Below are positions 11,913-23,578 of a stretch of DNA of 64,000 nucleotides, one piece after another (position 1 is the stretch's first letter; each line of letters starts with the position of its first letter). Source of the DNA: Neoechinorhynchus agilis (Eukaryota > Acanthocephala); NCBI GenBank assembly GCA_051530055.1, contig CM121341.1, positions 15,004,001 through 15,068,000 on the forward strand, read 5' to 3'. Made by a program: the position numbers and the translations under genes. The notes beneath the pieces were generated by a model that saw nothing but the letters and a program-made list of their open reading frames with translations, did no database searches and was not told the DNA's origin.

Positions 11913-12999
11913 TTCTTTAAGTTCAACATTGTATTAAAAATCGACGGAAAATTTCAGAAATTATCTTCATTTAAAATTGTTACTTAAAATCAAACGCAAC
12001 TGTGTTATGAGGCGGCTTTAAGGCGAGATGTGACAATACATCAGAAATGACATATCCGATATTGATGCGCATATAATCGCATTCATTTCTAAGCCTTTAT
12101 TATGTCAACAGCACTTCTTTATCTGTTGTATACAGGTCTCTTGGGTAAAAACAAGTGTAAACATCGATTTTTTCATGTGAATAAACAACATTTTATTGGA
12201 TGCGTCAACTCATTTGCTTAACTCCAAAAGTTCCGTAAATTTGGGTTGGTTATTTTGAGGGAATGAGTTTTAACCGTAGTGCTTTTCGGACAAAATTAAG
12301 GATGTGATACACTGTATAAATGGATCTTTTTATAGTCGACATTTTCAAAGCTAAAGTGCATTCCATAATTAGCATAACTCTAAAGTGCTTAATTCAACGA
12401 AGTGCTGCGTAAAACGCCTGGCTAAAAAAGAACAAGTACCTCATGCTGAAATATGAATCTCATATAGAAATGCAGTGGAATTTAAGTCGATTAGATTAAG
12501 AATTGTTTGTTTTGTAGTCCTTTCGGAAAACATTATTCATGCAAAACGTGACTAGACGATACTGCAAAATTTCTTTACGATCCTTTTTTCGCTGAATACA
12601 AAATTATATTTTTTAAGAGAGGCATCGGCGTTAGATAGATATTTCGCCGCTAAGTGATTTGTTGTGTATTCAAATAAAAATGTCATAAACGCGATTTGAT
12701 CTTCATGCTTGAATTAAGAAAAGTGTCTGTTTCATTAAAGTTTCTATGGTACAACGATGATAAATGACCGACGACAACGATGCCACTACCACCGACGACC
12801 CCGAGCCCGTCCCCTCGCCTCGCTCGGAACCTGGATGTTAGACCACAATATGAAGACGGAAACTTACCCGCCTGAAACAAGCCAAGTGAAGGGAACATCA
12901 TCAATACGTCACTTTCAACTTCATCAGTCAAAGGTGTCACACGACCGAGCTTCTCTATAGGATTATGTGAGGTTTGTGATGGGATTTTCTCCCTGACGA
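11913..12999. other. spacer, no gene seen
   Basis: The overlapping short frames on both strands at 12683-12960 share an Arg/Pro-rich stretch and look like mutual shadows. Nothing else recognisable. Confidence 0.5.
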
Positions 13000-13840
13000 A
13001 AACAGGAGTTCTTACGGTCTATGGACCCCGTAATTCACGCTGCGGTGGTTCCGGTTCACCCTCTAAGTCCATTGATGGTGTGCGCCAGAATCCTCTCACG
13101 ACATCACCAGTACAAAATGAAATTCCAAATGTAGGGAATATTGTGCGAGAGTTCTGCCCAGGAACGTTCTGAAAAGAATCCCAAGGGGCACGGGATATCA
13201 GGCCGCAAAAAGAGATTCACCGCTTTATTGACAGACTGTATCGAGACTAACTCAGAGTTGTCGTGGATGTGTCTCTCTGTGTTCCCTAGACTAGTATTTT
13301 CCGGAAGCAGAGATTGCCAATCTTCAATCGCAACTTTCGGTGCTGTGCGAACGAGTTGATGAATTATCTTTACACGATGCTCCGTTCCTTATCAAGAAAA
13401 CCCACTTCATTCCAAAATCGTTGTATAAGCTGCACACACCGCGTTTTTTTAGACATAAGGGTAAGGTGGCAAGTTTAGATGAGACGGTGAAAGCCTCTCT
13501 CGAGAAAATTTTAAATACTCAGCTGTCGGACGAGGCTTAGCGTCAAGCGTCCTTGCCTGTGTCGTCCGGCGGTTTGGGTATCCGAAAAGCAGCCGACATT
13601 TCTCTGCCAGCCTCTTATTTGGGATCGTATGAAGTCAGCCGCAAAATGGTTCAATCTTTTTTTGACGAGAATTACACTTTGGATGAAGATTTAGTGAAGG
13701 CTCTTAATCTTTGGTGTGGAGACCCAGGCAGCGAGCAAGTACACGTCAATGGTTGCAAACAATCAGTTTGGGACTCACCCCTGGTAGCGAGAATTCATAA
13801 CTCTTTAATTTCAGATTCTCATACCTGGTGAACCGAACTC
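13000..13840 (+). mobile_element. LINE fragment: C-terminal part of non-LTR reverse transcriptase ORF
   Basis: The frame at 13333-13831 reads on as KKTHFIPKSLYKLHTP, then RQASLPVSSGGLGIRKAADI and SLPASYLGSYE. This is the block that follows the RT domain in many invertebrate non-LTR retrotransposons (xQASLPVxxGGLGIRxA). One TAG at 13538-13540 falls where the family usually has Trp. Further frame breaks occur upstream (13141-13359). No 5' half is present here, so it is a truncated dead copy. It may belong to the same lineage as 14140-16350, but that is not shown. Confidence 0.7.
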
Positions 13841-14139
13841 GATTGACGGCAAAGGGCAGAGCGCGATGAACCTCAGGCTAGTGCAATGGAATGAAGGAGG
13901 GCGTTGGGCATTTCACGTCTAAAACCACAGCTAGGAAAGTATGGCATGTTTTTTATACAAGAAACCAAGCCCATCTACTCGCTGACCGATCTTCCAAGTA
14001 ACCTCAGTAGTTTTATAACTCATAAGGCCTTTTAACGTTGTTTCAACCATATTTCCTACCTAAACGTATCTCTGAATTTGTATCCCCAAACTTGTCTTAT
14101 GCGATTTTTTCTATTACCCGTAATAGGAATGTCTTTTAG

Positions 14140-16350
14140 CATGTAATATCTACATCAGAGCCAATAAAATTCATTTATCGGGCCGTAAAAAATATTTTAA
14201 ATTCCGGGATAGATTTCATCTTCGGAAATTTTAATGATCCATCCAAGAAATGGTTACGAGCAGTTATTAAGACAACCGATTCCCATGGTATTATCTCCAA
14301 CAATTTTCTCACATTTCAGTTGCCCTCCTCCCTATCCTATTTGGACCTATGGCGGAGGAGATGTGCAATAAAACCGCTTGCCGCTTCTCAGAGCTCCCTT
14401 TTTCGAAAAGCCGGTCACGATTGTATCATATGGAGCTCAGAAAAGAATCTCCTACTTTGTAAGAAATTTAAACTCGGGTTTCTAAACATCCACCACTTTA
14501 ACACTGCTTTAAAATTCTTTTTCACCGGCAACAGGAGCGTTACGCTAGGAGAGATCAATAATTTTTTAATATCTTCCAGCACCAACTTCTTCACTACGGT
14601 CAAACAAGTTAACAACACGTTTTATTTATTTATTTTGTTTAAGAAGAGGACCCATGTACCTCTGGATCCTCGTGATCATTTTAGAGTGGATGACGGATTC
14701 GGAGTGGATGACGGATCCGGTTTGGATGACTGATCCGGAAAGGATGTTGGATCAGAAGTGGATGACGGATTCGGAGTGGATGACGGATCCGGAATGGATG
14801 TTGGATCCGAAGTGGATGACGGATCCGGTGTGGGTGACGGATCCGGAGTGGATGTTGAATCCAGGGTAGATTACAGATCCAGGGTGGCCGGAATGGATGT
14901 TGGATCCGAAGTGGATGACGGATCCGGTGTGGATGACGGATGGCTTCTGCAAAACCCCGAGTGCTCTTTCCCTTTACGGGAGAAACTTAATGTGAAACAA
15001 ACAGGGCAAATCTTCAGCTCTTAAATTCTGGCCTGCTTTATACTTTTCATGTAGGGTTAGTTTCTAATTGAACAAGGACAGAGGAAGGATTAGATTGCTC
15101 CTTCTGATTTCTTCTCAATAACGGCACGTCGTTTCTAAGAAAAAAATCGTTGCTTGGCAGTAAGCGGCTGTGTCGTGAATCAAAACCTCGGGACTTAACA
15201 GTGCGGTGAGAACGCTCTGTAGCTTCCATTCCGATAGTTGTTCACTTGTGTCTCACGCTATTTTCTTACCCATCAAACCAAGGCACCCTGATCTCCACTC
15301 ATCTGATATCGTACAATGGTGGAGATCACGAGATAAGATTTCCGATAACGGCTCATCAATATGCCTCAAAGCCTCTAATGTAATCGACAAGGTCAACATC
15401 ACCGATATCGCTAAGGCTCAAATTAACCTTCCGAAACGTACTTTCCTTATTAAAAAGAAAGGCAAAAGGGGAGGGAATTTTCGCCCTGTATCCATTCAGA
15501 ACTCACTGATTTATATTTACGAACGGGCTCTAGCTAAATCTCTTTTATAATTTGCATTAAATAACGACTGCATCGACCGATGATTCCACGGTTTTTTATC
15601 CCATAAATCCGTTCCGACGGCAATGACTGAAATTATTACTAACTTTAATTCAAATCAGAAATCAATGAACATTTAAATCTCCTTTGATATTTTCATAATA
15701 AGGATCCTTCGTTATTTCCACTTCCCTTATAATCCCATTGCGCGAGTGCACAACACTATGATCTTTAAGCAATTTTTTTTATCGAGATGACACATTTCAC
15801 CAGATCTATAATCAAACGAAGGGAGTTCCGCAGGGGTCTCCGCTCTAACCTATCCTTTTCTGCTTGGCATCCAAATTTCTTCTTTATAATTGCAGGGTTT
15901 GTAATGATTTAATCCTATATGCAAATGATTGCCACTCAACTCGCTGAAAACACAATTTATTTTAAAATCTAGATCGGTTGTGGACAAAAGACGTGTTCGT
16001 GACTTTTATAAACAATTTTTTAATCTGACCTCGTCTTTACGGTTGTGGGGTGTACCCTCACATCCAATATGCTTATTAGACACGATTTTTGCAAATTAAA
16101 GAGGCTATTACGCGTGGCTATAGTTAAAGCTAGTAGAGCTCTCAAACTTGGACTCGGCTCTCATGAGACCAAAAGTATGTGGAACTCTTAAGCAATCTCA
16201 GGCCTAGTTTTCCACTCAAGAGGTGGACCCAACGACTAATTTTCATTAGCACTTTCCTAGGGGCTCTGAGCAAACTCCCTTATTCTTGGAAACACTCGAA
16301 CGACTGGACGGACAAAGCGCTTAAATGGACAGCTATGCTTTAATTAATTA
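14140..16350 (+). mobile_element. degenerate LINE: endonuclease and reverse transcriptase remnants
   Basis: In order on the plus strand: an APE-type endonuclease trace at about 14180-14450 (DFIFGNFNDPSKKW, in the place of the family GDFN motif, then HDCIIWSS); a minisatellite-bearing stretch (14684-14948); an RT trace at about 15206-15550 (KRGGNFRPVSIQN, the usual FRPISL block); KGVPQGSPL near 15820; and YANDC near 15930 in the place of YADD. Frames change repeatedly and many stops intervene, so the element is long dead. Order and orientation fit one element of EN-RT type that was later interrupted by satellite expansion. Confidence 0.7.
14684..14948 (+). repeat. 18-bp minisatellite (GGATGACGGATCCGGAGT type)
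   Basis: About 14 imperfect tandem units alternate between 'gtggatgacggatccgg' and 'gtggatgttggatccga' variants. The unit length is a multiple of three, so two plus frames and one minus frame stay open by chance and give repetitive peptides. A short arm of the same unit with the same left flank is found at 24000-24115. Confidence 0.85.
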
Positions 16351-16439
16351 TTGTTGACTAATAACTAGTATCTCACGCACACTAGTAGTCGACCCACTAC
16401 TGTTTTTCTCGAATAAATCTATGCTGTTGCTGAGGATGA

Positions 16440-17540
16440 TGTGAATTTCCAATGCCGAATAAATCATCTAAATAAAAGCTGAGGAAGCACCATAACGCCT
16501 ACATGCGTATCGGTGTTTTGAGAGCCTTTTGCTGAGTACCTGTTTGGTTTGTCCCACACATTTAGCTGGGCAGTTATTGCAATGGACATCCTATACAACG
16601 TCATGGTGCTCATATTTTGGCTTATAAGTAAGGATTTCTGCAAGGGTATTATACAAAATGATCGTCTTGCCCAGGTCACGAAAATCCCGTCTATGGTTCG
16701 ATTGACTTTCATTGTCTACAAATTTTATCCCTATATATTTGATTTTGTCATTCTCAGTACATGTCAGGATTATTTTCTTGTGTCTATTTGCGGCGTTCTT
16801 GACTTTGTGGAAAGCTATTCTTATCGCCGATTTGGGATAGATAATCGCTCTCAGAGTTTGAACAATCAAACGTATTTCAGCCTGTCGAAACCAATAAATT
16901 AGGCGTATTTTATCGCCGCTCAGAAAGAGGGACACAGCTACAGATATTTTATATGAATCCGGAATGTGTCTAAGACCAATGCAAAGGAAACGATGCTCAA
17001 AACACAGATCCAGGAGACGACGACTAACAGAAACATCTAGAAAATTCATGGTTCACTACTCACTCGCTTTTGTTGTTACAGCCTATTTGATGTTGATGTG
17101 TCTCGAATCTAACAATTCATTTAACCTTTTGGCATCTGTGTTATCTTCGATGATAAAGAATGCATCGTCCATATATCGTCAATATTTCATGAGTCTAGGT
17201 AGCCAACTTCAATATCTTTTTCCCACTCTCGCGTGAGCAGCTCAGCTAGGGTTGGAGCTAGAGGTGATCCCATAATCATCGTGTTGCTAGAACCGTCTTT
17301 GTCGTACACCACAATAATTCCTGGGCTTAATCGTCGAAATTTTGTGAGGGCTGCTTACATACACTGACCAACCGATTAGCAGAAGAAAGTGATAGATTCT
17401 TGAATTGGGATATTTGTGAATCAAAGACATCGCATCAACGGTATAAAAACGAAGTCCTTACATAGTGTATTGGCGCATTTCCTTGGCATGTCTTTATTCA
17501 CAAATGTACCGATTTAAGAATCTATCATTTCATTATAACG
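16440..17540 (-). mobile_element. Penelope-like element fossil (RT plus GIY-YIG nuclease), broken
   Basis: Minus-strand traces in order: FTNIPIQESI (the PLE 'SLFTNIP' block) near 17400, MGSPLAPTLAELL near 17260, RRYMDDAFFII (the PLE YxDD catalytic block) near 17170, FLDVSVSRR near 17040, and NNCPAKCVGQTKQVLSKRLSKH-type zinc-linker and GIY-YIG nuclease sequence near 16500-16560. This combination of a telomerase-like RT with a C-terminal GIY-YIG domain is specific to Penelope-like elements. The copy is broken by several changes and has no clear terminal repeats. PLEs are a known carrier of hammerhead ribozymes, which bears on the 60.6-60.9 kb finding. Confidence 0.75.
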
Positions 17541-18481
17541 CTATGATATCTGTGTTTTAGATGGCAAACTTTGTTAATGTCGGAAATAAATCAGTGAATT
17601 TAAATCCGGGGTGACAAAACTACCAAAAGCAAGCATTTAAATTTATTGAACGTCTACTCTAGTATGGATTTTGTGTGTATATGGAGACTTAGAATTTTTT
17701 ACATTAAAAAATCAATAAACGTTGAGTGCTATGTTAAGAAGTATGAGAAGTTTTTAGAATAAAAGCACGTTTCTATGTTTACCACAAAGGATTCAGAAAG
17801 TCCTATTGATTTCAAACTAACAAATTCAAGAGCAACAGCCGAGCAATCACGTTGCGAACTTCTTAACAAGTTAAAAATGTCGATGAAAATCTAAACGTGT
17901 CGAGATTCCTTAGCTTCAAATAAACTTCCATTTGGCATATTCAATTGACAGAAAAGGCCTTATTTTACAAGTTGCTAAGTTGAGAGCTTCCTTACTAAGA
18001 CCATTTCGGCTTGTTGTGCGAGTCGAACATATGAATTTATTTGGAAGTAAAAAATTCGCAAGTATAAAGAATTCGCTTAAATTGTATTTTGAGTTGTCTA
18101 TAAATCAACAAGAAAACCTGATAATTTTCATTCGATTGATCGTCGATCCTTTGAACATTCAACAGGAACCTTAAAGCAGCTCCATCGAAAAGGTTTCGTG
18201 AGAAAACCGTTACATTAACTTTCCATCAAAAATGTTATATTTATGATATGATTGCGATGAAAGTATAAGTCTAAAATAAATAGTGTCCCAAGGGCGAAGA
18301 ATTAGACTGCAAATATGAAACAATCTGCAATTTTTACTATTAGTGGATGTATAGCATCAATAGTTTTCTCCCGCTTAAAAATACTAAGCCGTCTACATTT
18401 GTGACTAATGCACCCAGCGCCGCGCGACATCACTCACATCGGATTATTTTTCCCTTTTTCTCTCATATACAGGTATAGATC
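17541..18481. other. spacer upstream of TXNDC17
   Basis: No gene seen. An 80-codon frame at 17932-18174 has no recognisable feature. The acceptor-like 'tctcatatacag' ends at about 18470, 10-12 nt before the TXNDC17 ATG, so a 5' UTR intron or trans-splice site may lie here. Confidence 0.4.
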
Positions 18482-19266
18482 ATGGGTACCAACAACACCG
18501 GTATGGCGAACGAATGTCGACTGGTACCACCCGATCCATTTAATATTGAGCTTGGCAAGTTCAAACGGAATCCTGCTTGGCCTGCCGAAGCCTTTGTCTG
18601 CTTTCAAATAGTCGTAAACGTATACGACTTCCATCGCAAACTCCGCGATGCTAAAGAACGCGGTGGAAGGATTTTCACCTTGTTTTTTGCCAGCCCGGAC
18701 GAGAAAGGGAACTTTTGGTGTCCGGACTGTCAAAAGGGTAGGTTTTGTACCGATTTAATTAAAAAAAATCGGAACGAGCATTCGTTTTGGGTTAATCTAC
18801 TCTTTTATTTGGCCGATACAGAGCGATTTCTTCGCCGAAATAAGAGAGATCAATCTGTAGTCTAATTCGGAATTTATTAAGCCGATTCAAAATAACTAGA
18901 ATTTACAAATAAATTCCAATGTTTTATAAAACCTTTCATCACTTTCATGGTTTCACATAAGCCCTGCTATATTTCCTTTTAGCCGTTCCAGCACTTTGCA
19001 ATACCCTTCCCAATATTGAACAGAATTCTACGTTTTTAATTGTGTACGTCGGTGACAGAGATAAGTTAGTGTGGAGATAATTAATTTCAATCATCGCATC
19101 TCGCGCTCTTAGATGGAAAAATCCTAACAACGAATTTCGTGCAGATCCAGATATCCGTGTGCAATCAGTTCCAACGTTGTTGGAATGGGGGACAAGTAAA
19201 AAATTGGTTGAGGCTGACTTGTGGGAGGAAGATATGGTCTCGATATTTATAAGAAAAAAAGAGTAG
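18482..19266 (+). CDS. TXNDC17: thioredoxin domain-containing protein 17 (TRP14/Clot-like)
   Basis: Small cytosolic thioredoxin-like oxidoreductase; family members reduce cystine and peroxidase partners with thioredoxin reductase. Three exons placed by eye: 18482-18737, 18983-19064 and 19113-19266, with GT-AG introns of 245 nt (18738-18982) and 48 nt (19065-19112). The spliced product of about 163 residues contains VYDFHRKLRD, FFASPDEKGNFWCPDCQKAV with the family redox motif WCPDC, IVYVGDRDKWKNPNNEFR (matching VGxxxxWKDPNNDFR) and VQSVPTLLEWG (matching the cis-Pro VPTLL block). The reading frame is unbroken across both junctions. About 35 extra residues precede the usual start, MGTNNTGMANECRLVPPDP, with no signal peptide. 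The gene converges on the septin gene: stop codons are about 50 bp apart. Confidence 0.9.
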
Positions 19267-19296
19267 AAGAAGACCTGCCCAACACATATTCAAGCA

Positions 19297-19302
19297 TTTA
19301 TT
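19297..19302 (-). terminator. polyadenylation signal AATAAA of septin gene
   Basis: TTTATT on the plus strand, about 14 nt beyond the septin stop codon (19316-19318). It lies inside the predicted TXNDC17 3' UTR on the opposite strand. Confidence 0.6.
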
Positions 19303-19315
19303 GTGTCAGTAACCG

Positions 19316-21274
19316 TCAATTAAAAAGATTTCTTTTATATTTAGGAGTGCTGTTTGTTGTCGATAGTGGGGTATTCGCCGTTTGTTTCACAGACTGTTCG
19401 CGCTTTTCCTGCTCTAATTGGGCTTTTCGAACCTCCAGTTTATCACGATCTTCCTTTATATTCGCTTGATAGTTTTCGCGTGTCCGTAATACCTAAAGGG
19501 TAGATAAGACATAGCGAATTTCAAATGAAATAATTTTAAAGAAAAAAAACTTAAACTACTTTGGGTTGTGTACATTTTTCAATAACTCACGGCAGGCCAT
19601 TTGCAAATCAAAGCTTACATTTAGTCGAGTTTCTTCCAATTTTTGCATTTTTTCCGCAACTTTATTCTCATACACTTGCTCCATGTCGACCCGAGTATGA
19701 TAAAGTCTTTGTTCGAATTCTCGTTTCTCATCCTCAATCTGAGACAACAGAGTTCGCCTTAAATTTTAGGCAAATAAGGGATTTCGATACCAACAACACA
19801 TACTGCTTTCCAGCACCGTTAGCTTCAAAAGACGTAATCTCCGTGAGTTTTTGTGAACGATAAGATTCATAGTGGATACAATGAGTACTTTCCCTAAGAT
19901 CGTACATATGTGTTCTAAAGTAAAACGCAAGGTAATCGAATGAAGCATTCCGAATGATTGCAATTACCTAATAAGCATTTTCCTCAACGGTAAGAAGTCA
20001 CAATGTTCGGTATTATCCGCGTTCACAAATCCCCAAGCATATTCACGCCCGCGGTATATTCGTCCACTTTCCTCGTCTTTGCGAACACAATTGCTACCTA
20101 TTACTGCAAAAGGTATCAATGTTTTGGGATCAATTCCATCGAACTCTTCAGCAGGAGCTGTGGTCGCGCTTAAACCAAAGTCATAAATCTTGATACGGTG
20201 CTTATTTAGGTCAGACATTATTTGTTTTTTAAACGCCTTTAATTCTTGATTTGTCAGAGTATCTGATTTTGCAATTAATGGAACAATGTTCACTCTATCA
20301 CTGAGTCGCGTCATAAGTTCAATGTCAATAGAACGAAGACTTCTCATATAAAAAGTCAGTGACCTAAAAGTTATCATTCCTAAAAGAAACTTACCAATGA
20401 CCGGTTGGAGCTATGAAATACAGACAACAATGAACGCGATGGTCGTCAATAGGCAATTTTCGGTCAATGTTGAATTCAGCATTCAGGTATTCAGCAAATC
20501 CGTTGTTTACGTGTTGAACAATTGGTTCCCAACTAAAGTTATAAGTGGAGATTTTTACAAAAATCGATTTAAGCGAAAATACTGATAATAGGAATACTAA
20601 GTTGATATTATCACGTAAACGCAATTTGGGAGTTACACACACGACTATTTAACAAATTGAACAGAAGACATACCATCCACTATTATCGAGTGAATCGCCA
20701 AATCCAGGAGTATCGATCAAAGTCAAATTTAATCCTACTCCATTTTCAGTTAGTCTAATACTTCTGGTCTTTATTTGGGTTGTCACTTTTGCGCTTTCAA
20801 CATTGATACGATTCATTTTCGGCTCAACATCGCTTAGCTCAGTCATGAATAATGAATTTAAAAATGTACTTTTACCAAGTCCAGATTCGCCTAAGTTTTT
20901 TATGAGAATAAGTACAACACGTAGTGTGTCATGACCTAACCTACGACCATCAGGTTAAAACAGAAACCACGACGAACTGCACGTCGGTGAAGTTGGTTTG
21001 GAAACGTTGCAAATCCGACATAAGATTCAGGGGACTTGAATACAATCGGTTTATCGAAACTGGATTGCTGTGTTTTTGGAACTTTATTCTCATCTTTTAT
21101 CTTAGCGTTTTGTGCATCCAATGGAGCACGTGGGGCATGTTTGAGTTTTGGTTGCTGTTCACTAGCAGCTTCTTGACTCGGCAATGGTGGAGCTGGAAAT
21201 TGGTCTGCTGATTTAACTCCATTTGCTATCATTCCAATTCGAATGTTCACAGGACGCACTGAATCGCGATTGCG
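19316..21274 (-). CDS. SEPTIN7: septin, SEPT7/CDC10-like group
   Basis: GTP-binding filament protein of the cortical cytoskeleton. Seven exons placed by eye: 20941-21274, 20674-20890, 20395-20532, 19968-20339, 19804-19914, 19574-19757 and 19316-19492. All six introns are GT-AG (50, 141, 55, 53, 46 and 81 nt). Together they give 510 codons with intact phase. Motifs in order: [20 protein letters not shown] (polybasic alpha0 region); the G1 P-loop GESGLGKST split across the first two exons; G3 [19 protein letters not shown]4 AKSDTLT; septin-unique segment [29 protein letters not shown]; then a C-terminal coiled coil ([45 protein letters not shown]) as in SEPT7. The first exon here opens at an acceptor and lacks an ATG, so a 5' exon is required. 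23372-23578 is a candidate. Confidence 0.93.
19319..19324 (+). terminator. ATTAAA polyadenylation signal, candidate for TXNDC17
   Basis: The ATTAAA starts 53 nt after the TXNDC17 stop and lies within the last septin exon (just past its stop, antisense). If it is used, the two convergent mRNAs overlap. Confidence 0.4.
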
Positions 21275-23371
21275 CTAAATATCAACTGGGTGTGATTATC
21301 TGCAAGTACAAAAGCATTGCGAAGAGCTACCCAAAAATTAAAAATGTCACGGTTCCGTTCCAGAATTGCAGTAGCATCCATTGTACCAGGAAAACAGGGG
21401 GAATTACGGAACCAGATAACGTGACAGGTTATCTTAGCATACACATGCAGATCTCAGAATAAACACACAATCGATCTCAGATGAATAGGGTCGCGGTCAT
21501 TACCTGGCACGGTGGGCTCTCTTCTCCTGGTTGCTGAGAATCAGGTTTTCGCTTCAGCGCTAATGGTGTCTCCATCGAAAATTGTAAATATGTAAGAGGT
21601 GTCTGATGATTGATGGACAAATACTTATGGTCAATGTGCGTTCAACTACTAACTGCGGCAGGTTATTAAACTTCGACGTCATCGTGGCGGTTTTTAAAAT
21701 CTACTAGGGAAAGTGAGAAACTTATCAAATTTTTAATGCGATTTGTTAGACCTCTCGCAAAAAATTCGAGCTTTTAAATAGATCCTATACCCAAAATCAA
21801 GGCTGAAATATATCACTTTTATAAGTACAGAATTTAAAAATTAACCTACCAAAGTGAATGTATGCATCTCCCACATTTGAGATGCTTTTAAACGAACGTA
21901 AAATTCCGAAACATCTTTTTTGCAAGACAAACACAAAAGCACACTGAAAACATAAATCAATACTGCTAAAAACGTTGTTACTACATTTGCTTTGTATAAG
22001 AAAGGACGCTGAATAATATAAAGTATATGTATTTTAAGGGATCCTTCAGACCATTGGAAGCAAGGAAATCGTATACTTTGACTGACTTTTCAGTTAGTTT
22101 TTATTGACACAATTTTTTCCTAATGGCATTGTAATCATTAAAGGTATCCTTCAATATTGTAGGTCCCACCTAAACTTTCTAAGGGCAGCAAGTATCACAA
22201 ATATCTACACAATCGCGCAGTAAATTCCGTAATTTTCAATGTGGTGCACGAAATGTCCGCTTTTAAAATAGCAAAATAATAACTTTTTATTAGCGTATTT
22301 AAGAAGCAAAAATCTTTCATTCGCGTCAAATACAATTTTCAAAGTGTTTGGCACCAAAGGTACTTTTATAGTTCTTCTATTTATTAAATTTGTTATTTGA
22401 GTCTTCACCCGGTAGAGAACGTTTTATTGCAGACGGTTCAGGGATGAACTTGACGAGGTTCGAAACGTCTGTAATAAAACGTTTTCTACCTGCTGAATAC
22501 CTAAATAAAAAATTTAATCAATTACTCCGGTACTTCGCATATCGCCACCTTTTCACCTTCTTTAAAATAACATAAAAGACAAAAGAGTGATTACTTTCTT
22601 ATGCTCCCGTCTGGATCATTGAATATTTTTAAACATTTTGGTTCTTATGGCATTAGCGAATTAATCAAGAAAGTAGCTGAAGATTGCCGTGTTTGAAGAA
22701 TTTCCCTATAAATGCATATTATTGATTTAAATCTCGATCTGCATTAAACGCAAATCTAGGAAAAAAGGTTACATTCTAACAGTGCACATTAAAATGTCTA
22801 AAATCAAAAACTTGTATTTAAGAGTGGATTATTCATGCTATGTGTTGATTGCAGAAACTGCCATAAGCGAATACAGGAATAATTATAGCGATGTCATTTC
22901 AGAAAGATATTTGACTGACGACTCGCATCGAAAGGCAAAATTGACAGTGGGAATATTTATGGCGCTAATCCGTGTGTGATGAGCTCGACCTCATAGAATA
23001 AAAAAGTCTGAATACAATTATGCGGCATATTCTCGGAAAGTCAACTTGGCTCTATGGAGTAGACATAGAGGTGGTAAAATGTCATATAAGAACTGAAGCA
23101 TATTATGCCAGCGAGGCATTTCAAAGACCTTTTCCCATGGAGGCTATTAATGGGGTCAACAAAGAAGCTGTTGAAGGGAATGTCATTAAAAGATGATTAA
23201 TATATTACGCACGAAGGACAGATTAGATATTTTTGAATTATTTTTAGAAAATTTCTGAAGTGAAACGGGTGGGGCAATTAAAATTAGCGCAGTAAGTGTA
23301 AATATGTCGTAAATGATCGGTCAAGTGAAAGGAATATCGGTACTTTCCTTTTCATTTGCCGAAGATCTTAC
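21275..23371. other. probable first intron or spacer of the septin gene
   Basis: No gene seen. If 23372-23578 is the septin first exon, this is its 2.1-kb intron, far larger than the other septin introns. It contains a long inverted repeat at 22370-22530. The short frames at 22205-22575 are inside that hairpin and are rejected. Confidence 0.4.
22370..22530. repeat. long inverted repeat (hairpin) with GAAACGTC motif
   Basis: Two arms of about 70 bp around a 20-bp centre. Both arms read outward as 'cgtctg.aataaaacgtt' then 'tctacc.g.tgaa', followed by A/T-rich 'aaatttaat'. The motif 'cgaaacgtctgtaataaaac' resembles, from memory, conserved terminal sequence of hammerhead-bearing Penelope-like elements. 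A complete hammerhead core is not present. Confidence 0.65.
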
Positions 23372-23578
23372 CTGTTGGCTAAGATATTTGCTTGACAGGT
23401 AGCAGCTGGGATCGAGAGACGAAGGAGTTGGAGAATTTAGATAATTGGAACGATAGAAGATATGCCGTGTCATATCGTGATTGAATCGAGCACCGTTCAT
23501 TTGATACTGCTGCTGGTCCTCTGACGCCTCCATGGATATATTGTAGTCGTTCGGTTTTTGTTGTTTTTCGTTTGACAT
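23372..23578 (-). CDS. candidate first exon of the septin gene
   Basis: An ATG at 23578 opens a 69-codon segment ending at a strong donor (CAG|GTAAGA) in phase 0. This is the phase required by the acceptor at 21274/21275 (ATTTAG). The peptide is Gln/Asn/Ser/Tyr-rich (MSNEKQQKPNDYN at the start, SSKYLSQQ at the end), as is common for septin N-terminal extensions. No other acceptor-ready exon was found between. It could instead be the first exon of an unrelated gene. Confidence 0.4.

Noticed and set aside
14654-15024. Overlapping repetitive frames with DDG, WMTD and SGSVIH repeats
   Set aside because: They are translations of the 18-bp minisatellite in several frames and both strands. Period three keeps all of them open.
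16549-16902. Hydrophobic 117-codon plus frame
   Set aside because: It is antisense to the Penelope-like reverse transcriptase remnant.
22205-22979. Short frames in the probable septin intron
   Set aside because: Those at 22205-22575 are within the hairpin. The one at 22782-22979 has no domain or splice partner.
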